Positions 8,090 to 17,657 are shown, counted from the first letter of the stretch. The stretch: DNA of 64,000 nt from Saccharothrix deserti (GCF_009769385.1 NZ_VKAB01000018.1:62001-126000); one strand, 5' to 3'. The notes: generated from the sequence alone by a model not told the origin. A program made the numbers and translations.

Positions 8090-10042
8090 TCAACTGTCGT
8101 GGTGCGGCAGGTCCGCCGCGGTCGAGCTACCGTCCGGCCAACGAACCACCACTTGGCGGGCCGCCTCGTCCAGCACGATCTCCGGGGCGTTGTCGGGCAG
8201 GCTGCCCGCGCCCAGTCCGATGGCCGCGGCAGTCCAGCTGCCGGGCGTCACCGCTCCCGCTGCCCACGGGGTGGCGCTGTGCGCGCCCAACGGGCTCGCG
8301 TCGTCCTCGGTGTGGACACCGAGTCGGTCCAGGCCGGGTCCGGCCACGATCACCGAGCGCAGATCCCCGGACCGCACCTCGGCCCGACCGGGTTCCCGCA
8401 CGACGGCAGGGCCGTCACCGGCCAGGGGCCAGCCGCCGATCCGCAGCGCGGTCGCTTCACGCGACGCGTCCGGCGGCGACGGCGGCGGGTCGGGCAACGG
8501 GTCCACCCGCACGCACCGCACCTCCCACGGCCCGCGTACGACCGACAGCGTCGTGACCACGGCGACATCCCGCGCCACGCCTTGGCGTCCTGATCCGTGA
8601 TCACGTTGTCCGGGTTCCGCGTCGAGCCAGTGGACACGGGCCTCGGACGCGCCGACCACGGCGTCCCCGACCTGCTCGACGCTCAACGTCCGCATACCCG
8701 CGCGGTGCGTGACCGTGCCCGCCGCGTCCAGCAGGACCACCGACTGGTCCACCGGCGACGTCCACGCCCGTTCCGACAGCAGCGGAGCCGTGGCCGTCGA
8801 GTACCCGAGGCGCGTGTAGAGCGGCGAGTCCCCGACCGGCGCGCCGACGACCGCGTGGTCCGTGCCGTGGTTGACGACCCGGACGACACCGTCCACGCGA
8901 GTGGCCGAGACGAGCCACCCGGGCGGGGAGGCGACCCAAGCCCGGTCCTCCCGCTCCACGGGGAGCGGCTCCTCGACCGCCGTCCACACCGGGTGGTCCG
9001 CCGGGAGAGCCAACCCGAGCATTCCCTTCGCGGCCCAGTACGGCGAGGACGGTCCCGAGTAGCTCTGTGCCATCTGACGCCACTCGTCGTACCAACCGAG
9101 GGTCAGCAGGCCGCGTTCGTCCGGCGCGCCCCGGTCGGCGAAGTGCCCCACGATCCCGGACGCGGCACGGCGCAGCAGGCCGGGCGCGGTCGAGTCGACG
9201 CCCGCGATCGCGCCCGCCCACAGCGGCGCCGCTGCCGCGAACCGGTAGACCAGGCTGCGGCCCTGCACCAGCGGTGCGCCGTCCGCGCCGATGAGGCGCA
9301 CGTAGTCCACGAGGAAGCGGTCGAGCCTGCCGACGTCCAGGGCCGTGCGGTCGCCGGCGAGGTCCGCCGCGCCCCGCATCCGCGCCCACAGCACCGGGTA
9401 GAGGTGGAGCGCCCAGCCGCAGTAGTGGTCGAACGACCGCTCGTCGCCGTCGGCGAACCACCCGTCACCGCGGTAGAAGGAGTCGTGCGCGGCCAGGTCG
9501 GACTCGACGTCCTCGGCCCGCCACGGTCCGCCGACCGAGCGGAGGAACGTTTCAACCACGATCCGGAACCACACCCAGTTGCACCGGGGGTAGGTGTCGT
9601 CGCCGACCACGGCGGAGAGGTAGTCGACCACGCGGTCGCGGACGGAGTCGGTCAGCCGGTCCCACAGCCAGGGCCGGGTCAGGTCGAGGATCAGCGCGAT
9701 CGAGGCGGCCTCGACCTTGGCCTGCGCGTCCTCCTCGGGACGCGGCCAGCGCTCCTCGGAGGCCGGGTCGGTGCCCGCTTCGAGGCCCTGCGCGTACCAC
9801 TCGGCCAGCCCGTGCGGGTCGCGTCCACCCTCGCCCGCGAGGCGGAAGCCCGCGAGCAGGAACGTGCGGGCGAACCCCTCCAGGCCGTCGACGGCGGTGC
9901 CGTAGCCGCCGGGCGCTCCCGGCGGTGTGATCCGGGCGTGCTTCGCCGAGGCGTGCGGGCGGACGTCGAGCAGCATCCGGTCGGCCAGTCCCGCCCACCG
10001 GTCACGGGTCCAGCCCGTGATCGGCGCGAGCCCGGCGCTCAC
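8090..10042 (-). CDS. DUF2264 domain protein (polysaccharide-related)
   Basis: A 650-aa cytoplasmic protein of the DUF2264 family, which often lies in polysaccharide-utilisation loci and resembles alpha/alpha-toroid glycosidases or lyases. The N-terminal half has aromatic toroid-like motifs (RCNWVWFRIVVETFL, DHYCGWALHLYPVLWAR, YSGPSSPYWAAKGMLGLAL); the C-terminal half is beta-rich. The GTG start at 10042 overlaps the dehydrogenase stop by four bases. No signal peptide is present, so it probably acts on imported oligosaccharides. The exact reaction is not established. Confidence 0.82.
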   Translation of the reverse strand: MSAGLAPITGWTRDRWAGLADRMLLDVRPHASAKHARITPPGAPGGYGTAVDGLEGFARTFLLAGFRLAGEGGRDPHGLAEWYAQGLEAGTDPASEERWPRPEEDAQAKVEAASIALILDLTRPWLWDRLTDSVRDRVVDYLSAVVGDDTYPRCNWVWFRIVVETFLRSVGGPWRAEDVESDLAAHDSFYRGDGWFADGDERSFDHYCGWALHLYPVLWARMRGAADLAGDRTALDVGRLDRFLVDYVRLIGADGAPLVQGRSLVYRFAAAAPLWAGAIAGVDSTAPGLLRRAASGIVGHFADRGAPDERGLLTLGWYDEWRQMAQSYSGPSSPYWAAKGMLGLALPADHPVWTAVEEPLPVEREDRAWVASPPGWLVSATRVDGVVRVVNHGTDHAVVGAPVGDSPLYTRLGYSTATAPLLSERAWTSPVDQSVVLLDAAGTVTHRAGMRTLSVEQVGDAVVGASEARVHWLDAEPGQRDHGSGRQGVARDVAVVTTLSVVRGPWEVRCVRVDPLPDPPPSPPDASREATALRIGGWPLAGDGPAVVREPGRAEVRSGDLRSVIVAGPGLDRLGVHTEDDASPLGAHSATPWAAGAVTPGSWTAAAIGLGAGSLPDNAPEIVLDEAARQVVVRWPDGSSTAADLPHHDS

Positions 10043-11058
10043 GCGCTCATCCCGAACGTGTCCGGCGTGACGGCGGCACGGGGCGGACGGCCGGACAGGT
10101 AGCGCTCCAGCTCGTCGATCGCGCTGTCGCTCATCCGCCGGGTCTCCGAGCCGAGCGAGCCCGCGATGTGCGGGGTGATCATCACGTTGGGCAGGTCGTA
10201 GAGGATCGAGTCGGCGGGCAGCGGCTCCGGGTCGGTGACGTCGAGGATCGCGTCGAGCCGCCCGGTGGCGCACTCCCGTTCGAGGGCCGCGGTGTCCACG
10301 ACGGCGCCGCGCGCGGTGTTCACGATCGTCGCGCCGTCGCGCAGCAGCGCCAGCTCCTCGGCTCCGATCAGGTGGCGCGTGGAGCGCAGCGCGGGCACGT
10401 GCAGCGTGAGCACGTCGCTGGCCCGCAGCAGCTCGGGCAGCTCGACCAGCCGCGCCCCGGCCGCCGCCACCTGCGCCGCGTTCGCGTACGGGTCGGTCAC
10501 CAGGACCGTCACGTCGAGCGTGCGCAGCCGGTCGACGACCCGGCGGCCGACGCGCGAGTAGCCGACGACGCCGATCGTGCGGTCCCGGTTGGACAGTTCG
10601 CCGCGCTTGGACGCGTAGGACCAGTCGTCGCGGTGCTTGCGGGCGTCCTGGGCGAGGAAGGGCGCCTTCTTGCCGGCGAACACGATCGCGGCGAGGGTGA
10701 ACTCGGCGACCGGGATGGCGTTCTCGTCGGCCGCGTTGGTAACGAGGATCTGCCGCCGCCACACCTCGTCGGTGATCAGGGGCCGGACGGTGCCCGCGCA
10801 GTGGAAGATCGCGCGGAGCTGGGGCGCCGCGGCGAGGCGGTCGGCGGTCAGCGTCGGGCAGCCCCACGAGGTCAGCAGCACTTCGACGTCACGCAGCCTG
10901 CTCCGCACGGCGGGCGAGTCGAGTTCGTCGGTCGAGATCGGGTCGGCCAAGCCGACGAGGCGGTCGAGCCGGTCCAACTGCGCCTGCTGGAACTGGACCC
11001 GGAAGTGCGCCGGTTCCATGACCAGCAGGGCCTCGGGTCGTCGTGGTCCGTCGGTCAC
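10039..11058 (-). CDS. D-isomer-specific 2-hydroxyacid dehydrogenase
   Basis: A 339-aa NAD-dependent dehydrogenase. The nucleotide-binding region starts at TIGVVGYSRVGRRVVDRL, followed by the family's NTARGAVVDTAAL motif with its substrate-binding Arg, a later Asp/Glu (DVTDPEPLP) and the catalytic His in ITPHIAGS. I chose the GTG at 11058, after AAAGGA; an in-frame TTG at 11124 would place coding sequence over the divergent promoter. It is the first gene of the leftward operon. The sugar-acid substrate is unknown. Confidence 0.88.
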   Translation of the reverse strand: MTDGPRRPEALLVMEPAHFRVQFQQAQLDRLDRLVGLADPISTDELDSPAVRSRLRDVEVLLTSWGCPTLTADRLAAAPQLRAIFHCAGTVRPLITDEVWRRQILVTNAADENAIPVAEFTLAAIVFAGKKAPFLAQDARKHRDDWSYASKRGELSNRDRTIGVVGYSRVGRRVVDRLRTLDVTVLVTDPYANAAQVAAAGARLVELPELLRASDVLTLHVPALRSTRHLIGAEELALLRDGATIVNTARGAVVDTAALERECATGRLDAILDVTDPEPLPADSILYDLPNVMITPHIAGSLGSETRRMSDSAIDELERYLSGRPPRAAVTPDTFGMSA

Positions 11059-11188
11059 GCGGAATCCTTTGCGGGCCGGAACGCTCGAACAGTGGGCCGA
11101 ATCATGTGTGATCAAATTTTTCAAGTCAAGACTTGTTTCGAACAGTTACGATCAGAATGATCGCGGGAGTGAGCAAAGGCGGACCGAG
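11059..11188. promoter_or_regulatory. Divergent promoter with GATCA-type operators
   Basis: This 130-bp region separates the dehydrogenase operon from the heparinase operon and is AT-rich for the window. It contains the palindrome CGATCAGAATGATCG (11149-11163, 6-bp arms) and a half-related TGATCAAATTTTTCAA (from 11109). The same CGATCA/TGATCG palindrome recurs at 14259-14284. The likely binder is the regulator encoded at 13066. Confidence 0.65.
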
Positions 11189-13069
11189 ATGACGACGAAC
11201 GCGAGCGCGGCAGGTCCGTTAGGGGCCGTGTGGGGCGCCAGGGCGGAGACGTCGGCTCTCGTGGACCTGCTCCGGCCGCCCGCGACAGCCCTTCCACCGC
11301 TCGGCGACCCCGAGCGGTGGCCGCCGACCGCCGCGGCACGGCTGGCCTCGGTCCTCGACCAGGCCCGTGCCGAGCGTGGCACGCCGTGGCCGCAGGCGAC
11401 CGCGTCCCGGTACGCCCGCTACTTCCGCGACGGCAACCGGACCGGCTACGAGACCCCGGTGTTCGAGCACGACGACCGCCTCACCCGAGCGGCCCTCGCC
11501 GCCCTCGTCCTCGACAACGACGACTGGCTGGACGAGGTGGCGGACGGTGTCGTCCTCCTGTGCGAACGCAGCACCTGGTGCTGGTCCGCCCACGAGGAGC
11601 ACCACCGGACCCGCGGCACCGTCGTGCCCGACCCCGACGTCCCGTACCTGGACCTCGGCGCGGCGGGCGTCGCCGCGCAGCTGGCCTGGCTCGACCACGT
11701 GCTCGGCGACCGGCTCGACGTCCGGTGGCCCGGCCTGCGCGCCCGCGTGCGCCGCGAGGTGCGCATCCGCGTGCTCGACCCGTTCACCACGCGCCACGAC
11801 TGGCACTGGCTCGGCCTCGACGGCGACGTGCACAACTGGTGCCCGTGGATCTGCGGCAACGTCATGGTCGCGGCCCTGCGCCTGGTCGGCGACGTCACCG
11901 ACCGCGCCCGGATCGTCGCCGGGACCGTGCGCGCCATCGACCGCTACCTCGCCGCGCTGCCACCGGACGGCTCGATCGACGAGGGCTACGAGTACTGGTG
12001 GAACGGCGCGTGCCGCGCGCTCGAAGCCCTCGACGTCCTGGAGCACGCCACCGGCGGCGCGTTGTCGGCGGTCGAGGTGCCCGTGGTGCGCGAGACCGTC
12101 CGCTTCCCGCACCGGATGCACCTCGGCGGCCCCTGGTACGTCAACTTCGCCGACGCCCGCGCCAAGCCGCCCGCAGGTCAGCCGTGGCACGTGCCGCAGC
12201 TGTGGGCCCGACGCATCGGCGACCGGGACGCGGAACGCCACGCCGCCGCCCAGCGGGCCACCACGATCCCGGACCACGAGCTGGGGCGCGCGCTCCGCGA
12301 CCTCGCCACCCCGCTGCCCGACCAGGCAGCCGAACCGCTGGTCGGGAGCGTCTGGCTGCCGGGCACGCAGGTCGGTGTCGCCCGCGTCGCCGCCGGGTCG
12401 AACGCCGGGCCGACCCTCGTCGTCAAAGGCGGGCACAACGGCGAGAACCACAACCACAACGACGTCGGCAGCGTGATCGTGGCGGTGGACGGCGTGCCCG
12501 TCGTGGTCGACGCCGGCCGCCCGACCTACACCGCGCAGACGTTCGGCCCCGACCGCTACGACATCTGGACGATGCAGAGCAGCTGGCACAGCGTCCCCGA
12601 GGTGCGCGGCACGCCCCAGGTCGCCGGACGCGACCACCGCGCCCGCGACGTCACCGTCGAGGACACCCCCGACCGGTACCGCGTGCGGATGGACCTCGCC
12701 CCCGCCTACCCCGTGCCCGCGCTGCGGTCCTGGTGGCGCACCGCGACCCTGCACCGCGATCGGCAGCGGGTGACGGTCGAGGACGAGTGGGACTTCACCG
12801 ACGGCGGCGTGCCGTCGACGCTGCACTACCTGCTCGCCGGCCGCGTCACGCACGACTCACCGGGGCGTCTGGTAGTCCATCCGCCAGGTGAGACGCGCGC
12901 TACGCTCCTCGCCTGGGATCCGAGCCTGGCGTCGGCCGACCTCACCGTTCGCGAACTCGACGACCCGCTGCTCACGAGTGTCTGGGGGGACAATCTGACC
13001 CGGTTGGAGCTGCACCTGCCCGACACGGCGCGAGGCGGCCTCGTGATCACGGTGGAGGTGTCCGCATGA
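11189..13069 (+). CDS. Heparinase II/III-family polysaccharide lyase
   Basis: A 626-aa protein with a toroid N-terminal half and a C-terminal beta-sandwich typical of heparinase II/III-like lyases. The catalytic-type region WCPWICGNVMVAALRL is followed by GSIDEGYEYWWNGA; the C-terminal domain has the hallmark GGHNGENHNHNDVGS and later YDIWTMQSSWHSVP. No signal peptide is visible, so it probably cleaves imported uronic-acid oligosaccharides. The ATG at 11189 opens a rightward two-gene operon with the regulator, overlapping it by ATGA. It faces the ABC operon across an operator-bearing promoter. Confidence 0.87.
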   Translation: MTTNASAAGPLGAVWGARAETSALVDLLRPPATALPPLGDPERWPPTAAARLASVLDQARAERGTPWPQATASRYARYFRDGNRTGYETPVFEHDDRLTRAALAALVLDNDDWLDEVADGVVLLCERSTWCWSAHEEHHRTRGTVVPDPDVPYLDLGAAGVAAQLAWLDHVLGDRLDVRWPGLRARVRREVRIRVLDPFTTRHDWHWLGLDGDVHNWCPWICGNVMVAALRLVGDVTDRARIVAGTVRAIDRYLAALPPDGSIDEGYEYWWNGACRALEALDVLEHATGGALSAVEVPVVRETVRFPHRMHLGGPWYVNFADARAKPPAGQPWHVPQLWARRIGDRDAERHAAAQRATTIPDHELGRALRDLATPLPDQAAEPLVGSVWLPGTQVGVARVAAGSNAGPTLVVKGGHNGENHNHNDVGSVIVAVDGVPVVVDAGRPTYTAQTFGPDRYDIWTMQSSWHSVPEVRGTPQVAGRDHRARDVTVEDTPDRYRVRMDLAPAYPVPALRSWWRTATLHRDRQRVTVEDEWDFTDGGVPSTLHYLLAGRVTHDSPGRLVVHPPGETRATLLAWDPSLASADLTVRELDDPLLTSVWGDNLTRLELHLPDTARGGLVITVEVSA

Positions 13070-14223
13070 CGACGTCGGAACCGTCCGCCATGTTGCCCTC
13101 GGAGCGGCGCGCCAAGGTCGTGGAGCTGCTGCGCCGGCGCGGCACCGTGCGCGTGCACGACCTCGCCGACGAGCTGGACGTCTCGGCGATCACCGTGCGC
13201 CGCGACATCTCCCTGCTGGCCGAGCAGGGCCTGGTGCGGCGGGTCCGGGGCGGCGCCACGGTCACCGCGACCGGACCGGCCGGCGTCCGGCCGCAGGGGT
13301 ACGCGACCGAGCCGAACGGCAGCGCCCTGCCCGTGGTCGAGCGCCGGCTGCCCGCACCGCGGCCCCGGGACCGTTCCGAGCAGCTGACCGTGGGCATGGT
13401 GGTCCCGTCGCTGGACTACTACTACCCGGACGTGATCAAGGGCGCGCGCGAGGCGGCGGCCGAGGCGGACGTGCGGATCGTGTTGCGCGGCGCGACTTAC
13501 GAGGCCGCCGACGAGCGCCGCCAACTCGCCCGGCTGGTCGAGACGGTCGGCGTGGACGGCCTGCTGGTGGTCCCGACGACCACCGGCGACGAGGGCGAGG
13601 CCCTGGTGCGGTGGCTGCAGTCGGTGGACGTGCCCGTGGTGCTGATCGAGCGGACGCCCGCCGACCGCTACCGCGACTCGGTCGAGTCCGTGGTGAGCGA
13701 TCACGTGCGCGGCGCCGCGATCGCCGTGCGCCACCTCGCCGAACTCGGCCACCGGCGCATCGGGTTGAGCACGACGCTGGCGAGCCCGACCGCACCGCAC
13801 GTCCGGCAGGGCTGGCGTGAGGCGTGCGAACGGCTCGGCCTCCCGATCGACGGCACCCCCGACGTGCGCACGGTGGACCAGCGGGACGCCGGCTGGCCGG
13901 TCACCCTCGACGCCCTGCTGGACTCCTGCCTCGACTCCGGCACGACGGCGCTGGTCGTGCACTCGGACCCGGAGGCGATCTCGCTGGTGGAGCGCTGCCA
14001 GGAGCGCGGGATCAGGGTGCCGGAGGACCTGGCGCTGGTCACCTACGACGACGAGTGGGCCGAGCTGTCCGACCCGCCGCTGACCGCGATCCGGCCGCCG
14101 AAGGCCGCCGTGGGCCGGGCCGCCGTGACGCTGCTCGCCGCACGCCTGCGCGACCCCGATCCGCACCGACCCGCGCACCGCATAGTGATAGAGCCCCAGC
14201 TGATCGTCCGCTCGTCGTCCTGA
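13066..14223 (+). CDS. Hybrid regulator: DeoR-type HTH plus LacI-type sugar sensor
   Basis: A 385-aa transcription factor. Residues about 10-65 are a DeoR-type winged helix (ERRAKVVELLRRRGTVRVHD with VSAITVRRDISLLAEQGLVRR), and residues about 105-380 form a LacI/periplasmic-binding-type effector domain (TVGMVVPSLDYYYPDVIKGA, LGHRRIGLS, DLALVTYDDEWAEL). It is translationally coupled to the lyase gene. Palindromes at 11149 and 14259 are candidate sites. It probably senses a sugar from the locus; whether it represses or activates is unknown. Confidence 0.88.
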   Translation: MTTSEPSAMLPSERRAKVVELLRRRGTVRVHDLADELDVSAITVRRDISLLAEQGLVRRVRGGATVTATGPAGVRPQGYATEPNGSALPVVERRLPAPRPRDRSEQLTVGMVVPSLDYYYPDVIKGAREAAAEADVRIVLRGATYEAADERRQLARLVETVGVDGLLVVPTTTGDEGEALVRWLQSVDVPVVLIERTPADRYRDSVESVVSDHVRGAAIAVRHLAELGHRRIGLSTTLASPTAPHVRQGWREACERLGLPIDGTPDVRTVDQRDAGWPVTLDALLDSCLDSGTTALVVHSDPEAISLVERCQERGIRVPEDLALVTYDDEWAELSDPPLTAIRPPKAAVGRAAVTLLAARLRDPDPHRPAHRIVIEPQLIVRSSS

Positions 14224-14258
14224 GCATCCGCTCAGTCCGATCGACCACCGGGCCCCTT

Positions 14259-14284
14259 CGATCAAAAGCGATCAGAATTGATCG
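14259..14284. promoter_or_regulatory. CGATCA operator cluster downstream of hybrid regulator
   Basis: CGATCA occurs at 14259 and 14269, and TGATCG at 14279, giving the palindrome CGATCAGAATTGATCG plus an extra half site. It matches the palindrome in the divergent promoter at 11149-11163. It lies in the 118-bp gap between the convergent regulator and quiC-like genes, where no promoter for either gene would be expected. Confidence 0.5.
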
Positions 14285-14341
14285 GCCGATGGGACCGGTT
14301 ATCGGCTACCGATCGACCCGCGGGGTCCCGACCAGACCGGG

Positions 14342-16189
14342 TCAGCCGGTGCGGGCGAGGCGGTGGCGGCGGTGGGCGGCCATGCGGACCGGGGCGTTGA
14401 CGGCGCCGTAGCCCGCGTAGCCGCCGATGCGTTGCACCACCTCGAAGAAGACCCGCGAGCCGACCAGTTCGGTGTAGAGGTGGAAGAACTCGCCGTGCTG
14501 GTCGCGGTCGTACAGGACGCCGTGCTCGCGCATCCTGGTCAACAGGCCGGGGTCGGGGGCCAGCCTCGCGTCGAGGTCGGCGTAGTAGTTGTCCGAAATG
14601 GACAGCAGTGGTGCGCCGAGCGCGCGCATGGCCGCCGCGCAGGCGAAGATGTCGTCCGTGGCGAAGGCGACGTGCTGCGGATCGGGCACGCCGGGAGCCC
14701 AGTCGCCACGGCGGAGGAGCGTGCCGGTCAACATGATCCGCACGGTCCCGGCCGCGTCGCCGACGGACCGGCTGCGCACCAGGCCGAACGGCGCGGCGTA
14801 CTCCGCGTCGTCATGCGGTTCCAGGCCGAGCACCGAGCGGTAGAACAGGGTCGCCTCGTCGAAGGCGTCGAACGGCTGGGCGAGGGTGACGTGGTCGGTG
14901 CGGGTCAGCCCCACCCCCGTACCCGCGTCCACTGTGCCCGCCCCCGCGCCGGTTGGCGTGAAGTCCGACAGCCAGTCGGCTTCGGTGCGGCAGAAGAACA
15001 GCGACGTCCCGTCCGGCGCGGCGATCGCGGACAGGTCGGCCTCCGTCCCGCCACGGGTGCGCGGCAGCACGGGCGCGAGCAGCGCCTCCGCCCGTTCCGC
15101 CGAGCGCGTCGGGTCCGCGCTCTCCAGGCCCAGCGCGCCGATCTCGGCGGTCTCGTCCGGGCGGGTCGCGTTGACCAGCACGCGGGCCTCGCCCTGCCGC
15201 CAGAGCTGAACGGGCTTGGACCGGTGCTGCCCGGTGTGCGCGAACCCCAACGTGGCCAGCACTGCGCCGACCCGCGCCCCGGAGTCCTGGTCAACGACCA
15301 GTTCGGTGAAGGCGTGACCGGCCAACTCCGGCGCGGCCGGCAAGCTCGCCGTGCCCGACCGCAGCCCGTGCGCCTCCTCCAGGTGCAGCAACGACCGGAA
15401 CGCGTCCACCGCCGTCCGGCGTGGCTCGGCCTGGCGGAAGATGTCGTTGAAGACCTCCAGCGACCACGGCCCGGCGTAGCCCGCGCGCAGCACGTGGTCG
15501 AGGAAGTCGGGCAGGTCGAACGCGCCCTGACCGGGGAACAGCCGGTGGTGGCGGCTCCACTGCAGCACGTTCATGTCCAGCCGTGGCGCGTCGGCCAGTT
15601 GCAGGAAGAACAGCTTCTCGGCGGGGATGTCCGCGATACCGGCGATGTCGGAGGTGCGGGACAGCACGTGGAAGCTGTCCAGGCACAGGCCGACGGCCGG
15701 GTGGTCGGCACGGGCGACGATCCGCCACGAGTGGTCCCACGTGCTCACGAACCGGCCCCACGCCAACGCCTCGTACGCCACGCGGATCCCGTGCTCGGCC
15801 GCGCGTTCGCCGAGCACGTGCAGTTGCCCGGCGGCCAGGTCGTCGTCGTCCACCGCGTCCGGCGAGACCGACGAGCAGACCAGCACGGTGTCCGCGCCGA
15901 GCTGCCGCATCAACGCGAACTTGTGCTCGGCGCGGCGCAGGTTGCGTTCGAACACCGCGTCAGGAACCGCCTCGAAATCCCGGAACGGCTGGTAGAGGTC
16001 GATCGACAGCCCGAGGTCGGCGCACCGCCGCCGGATCTCGTCGGGTGTGGACGGTGCGGCGATCAGATCGTTCTCGAAGATCTCCACCCCGTCGAACCCG
16101 GCGTCGGCGGCGGCGGTCAGTTTGTCCTCCAGCGTGCCGGACAGGCAGACGGTGGCGATGCCGCGCCGGGTCCTCGGGCGGTCGGGCAT
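14342..16189 (-). CDS. quiC: 3-dehydroshikimate dehydratase / HPPD-like fusion (QuiC type)
   Basis: A 615-aa two-domain protein matching bacterial QuiC1 enzymes, which convert 3-dehydroshikimate to protocatechuate. The N-terminal TIM barrel (1-270) has metal-binding acids in GVEIFEND, VAYEALAWG, CLDSFH and SLEVFND. The C-terminal part (about 290-600) has the VOC/HPPD fold, with likely ligands in RTDHVTLAQ, DPQHVAFATDDI and RVFFEVVQRIGGY. The role of the HPPD-like domain is unclear in the family. The shikimate-type transporter gene lies just upstream (22-bp gap), so the two are probably co-transcribed. Confidence 0.88.
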   Translation of the reverse strand: MPDRPRTRRGIATVCLSGTLEDKLTAAADAGFDGVEIFENDLIAAPSTPDEIRRRCADLGLSIDLYQPFRDFEAVPDAVFERNLRRAEHKFALMRQLGADTVLVCSSVSPDAVDDDDLAAGQLHVLGERAAEHGIRVAYEALAWGRFVSTWDHSWRIVARADHPAVGLCLDSFHVLSRTSDIAGIADIPAEKLFFLQLADAPRLDMNVLQWSRHHRLFPGQGAFDLPDFLDHVLRAGYAGPWSLEVFNDIFRQAEPRRTAVDAFRSLLHLEEAHGLRSGTASLPAAPELAGHAFTELVVDQDSGARVGAVLATLGFAHTGQHRSKPVQLWRQGEARVLVNATRPDETAEIGALGLESADPTRSAERAEALLAPVLPRTRGGTEADLSAIAAPDGTSLFFCRTEADWLSDFTPTGAGAGTVDAGTGVGLTRTDHVTLAQPFDAFDEATLFYRSVLGLEPHDDAEYAAPFGLVRSRSVGDAAGTVRIMLTGTLLRRGDWAPGVPDPQHVAFATDDIFACAAAMRALGAPLLSISDNYYADLDARLAPDPGLLTRMREHGVLYDRDQHGEFFHLYTELVGSRVFFEVVQRIGGYAGYGAVNAPVRMAAHRRHRLARTG

Positions 16190-16211
16190 GGGCTTGGTTT
16201 CCCCTCTCGGC

Positions 16212-17600
16212 TCAGACGGCGGCGGCTGCGGCGCGCAGCCGGTTGTAGTCCTCTTGGGCGAGCGGTGTGGCGTCCTTGACGCCGAGGTCGTCCAGGCGGA
16301 TCCGGAACGTCTCGCGCGCCGACAGGGCGGCGAGTGCGGCGATGACCGCGCAGCCGAACGTGAAGGTGCCGACGATGAGCGGCACGTTCGCGCCGGGCGG
16401 GGCCACGATCGCGTAGACGGTCGGCAGGAACGCGGTGATCGCGGTGCCGATGTTCTGCGACACGGCGAACCCGGTGACCCGCGTCCTGGTCGGGAACAGT
16501 TCCTGGTAGAAGGACGGGAACACCGCGTTGTAGCCCTGGTACACCACGCCCCACATGAGGATGGCGAAGGCGAACGCCAACCCGACGTTCTGCTCGCTGA
16601 CCGCCCACAGGTAGGCGTAGGACAGCGCGCCGGAGGACAACGCGCCGAAGATGATGCACGGTCGGCGGCCGATGCGGTCGCTGAGGTTGCCGACGAACGG
16701 GATCAGCAGCACGGCGACGGCGTTGCCGACCACCGAGATCCACAGGTAGGTCGTCGTGCTGAAGCCGAGCCCGTAGGCCTTGTTGGTCGCGTACGTCGCC
16801 CCGAAGACGGTCGCGGTCGTCGGCACGACGTTCATCAGCGCCATGCAGATCACCCGCAGCATGTCCGACCCGTTCTCCCGGACGGCCTGCACGATCGGCG
16901 CCTTGGGCACCCCGTCGCGTTCCTTCTCCTCCTGGAACGCGGGCGTCTCGTCGACCCGGCGCCGGATCACGTAGCCCGCCACCACCACGAGCGCGCTGAG
17001 CAGGAACGGCACCCGCCAGCCCCACGACTCGAACGCGTCCTTCGGCAGGATCATCGACATCGGGAGGAACACCGCCGCCGCGATGATCTGCCCGGCCTGC
17101 ACGCCCTGGAGGGCGAAGCTCGCGTAGAAGCCGCGCCGGCCGAACGGCGCGTGTTCCACGATCATGGCGCTGGCGCCGGAGATCTCGCCGCCGACGGCGA
17201 AGCCCTGGACGAGCCGGAGGAGGACCAGCAGGGCCGGGGCCAGCACGCCGACGGACTGGTAGGTCGGCAGCAGTGCGACCAGGAACGTCGAGACGCCCAT
17301 CAGCAACATGCACAGCACCAGCACGTTCTTGCGGCCGTGCCGGTCACCCCAGTGCCCGAGCACGAACGCGCCGAACGGCCGGGCGACGTAGCCGACGCCG
17401 AACGTGGCGAGCGAGGCGATGACGCCCACCGTCGGGTTGTCCTTGGCGAAGAACACGCTCGGGAACACCAGTGCCGCGGCCTGCGCGTAGATGAAGAAGT
17501 CGTAGTACTCCAGCGCGCTGCCGATCCAGCCGCTCGCCGCCGCCTTGCGCGGGGTTCGCTTGGCGTTCGTCGGCGGCGGGGGTGGGGTAGAGGCGTTCAC
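16212..17600 (-). CDS. MFS transporter, metabolite:H+ symporter (shikimate/quinate-like)
   Basis: A 462-aa twelve-helix transporter of the MHS subfamily (ShiA/KgtP/ProP-like). It has the early GSALEYYDFFIYAQAAALVF, the A-motif GHWGDRHGRKNVLV and the RRRVDETPAFQEE loop after helix 6. The GTG at 17600 follows AAAGGAG. It heads the leftward transcript with the QuiC-like gene and has an IclR-type palindrome 40 bp upstream. A quinate or shikimate substrate is inferred from context. Confidence 0.87.
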   Translation of the reverse strand: MNASTPPPPPTNAKRTPRKAAASGWIGSALEYYDFFIYAQAAALVFPSVFFAKDNPTVGVIASLATFGVGYVARPFGAFVLGHWGDRHGRKNVLVLCMLLMGVSTFLVALLPTYQSVGVLAPALLVLLRLVQGFAVGGEISGASAMIVEHAPFGRRGFYASFALQGVQAGQIIAAAVFLPMSMILPKDAFESWGWRVPFLLSALVVVAGYVIRRRVDETPAFQEEKERDGVPKAPIVQAVRENGSDMLRVICMALMNVVPTTATVFGATYATNKAYGLGFSTTTYLWISVVGNAVAVLLIPFVGNLSDRIGRRPCIIFGALSSGALSYAYLWAVSEQNVGLAFAFAILMWGVVYQGYNAVFPSFYQELFPTRTRVTGFAVSQNIGTAITAFLPTVYAIVAPPGANVPLIVGTFTFGCAVIAALAALSARETFRIRLDDLGVKDATPLAQEDYNRLRAAAAAV

Positions 17601-17640
17601 GATCTTCTCCTTTGAAGGGCGTCGCTTGCCTGGGGCCAGC

Positions 17641-17657
17641 TGTGCGCTATGCGCACA
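17641..17657. promoter_or_regulatory. IclR-type operator, transporter side
   Basis: TGTGCGCTATGCGCACA, a palindrome with perfect 7-bp arms, lies 40 bp before the transporter start. Two near-identical sites occur at 17826 (dehydrogenase promoter) and 19679 (IclR promoter). An additional small palindrome, GTGCTCCAGAGCAC, lies at 17690-17703. Confidence 0.75.

Noticed and set aside
11059..11124. N-terminal extension of the hydroxyacid dehydrogenase from a TTG
   Set aside because: It would cover the operator region, and a GTG at 11058 has a good AAAGGA site.
14363..16279. Long plus-strand frame opposite the QuiC fusion
   Set aside because: Low-complexity composition typical of a shadow frame; the real gene is on the minus strand.
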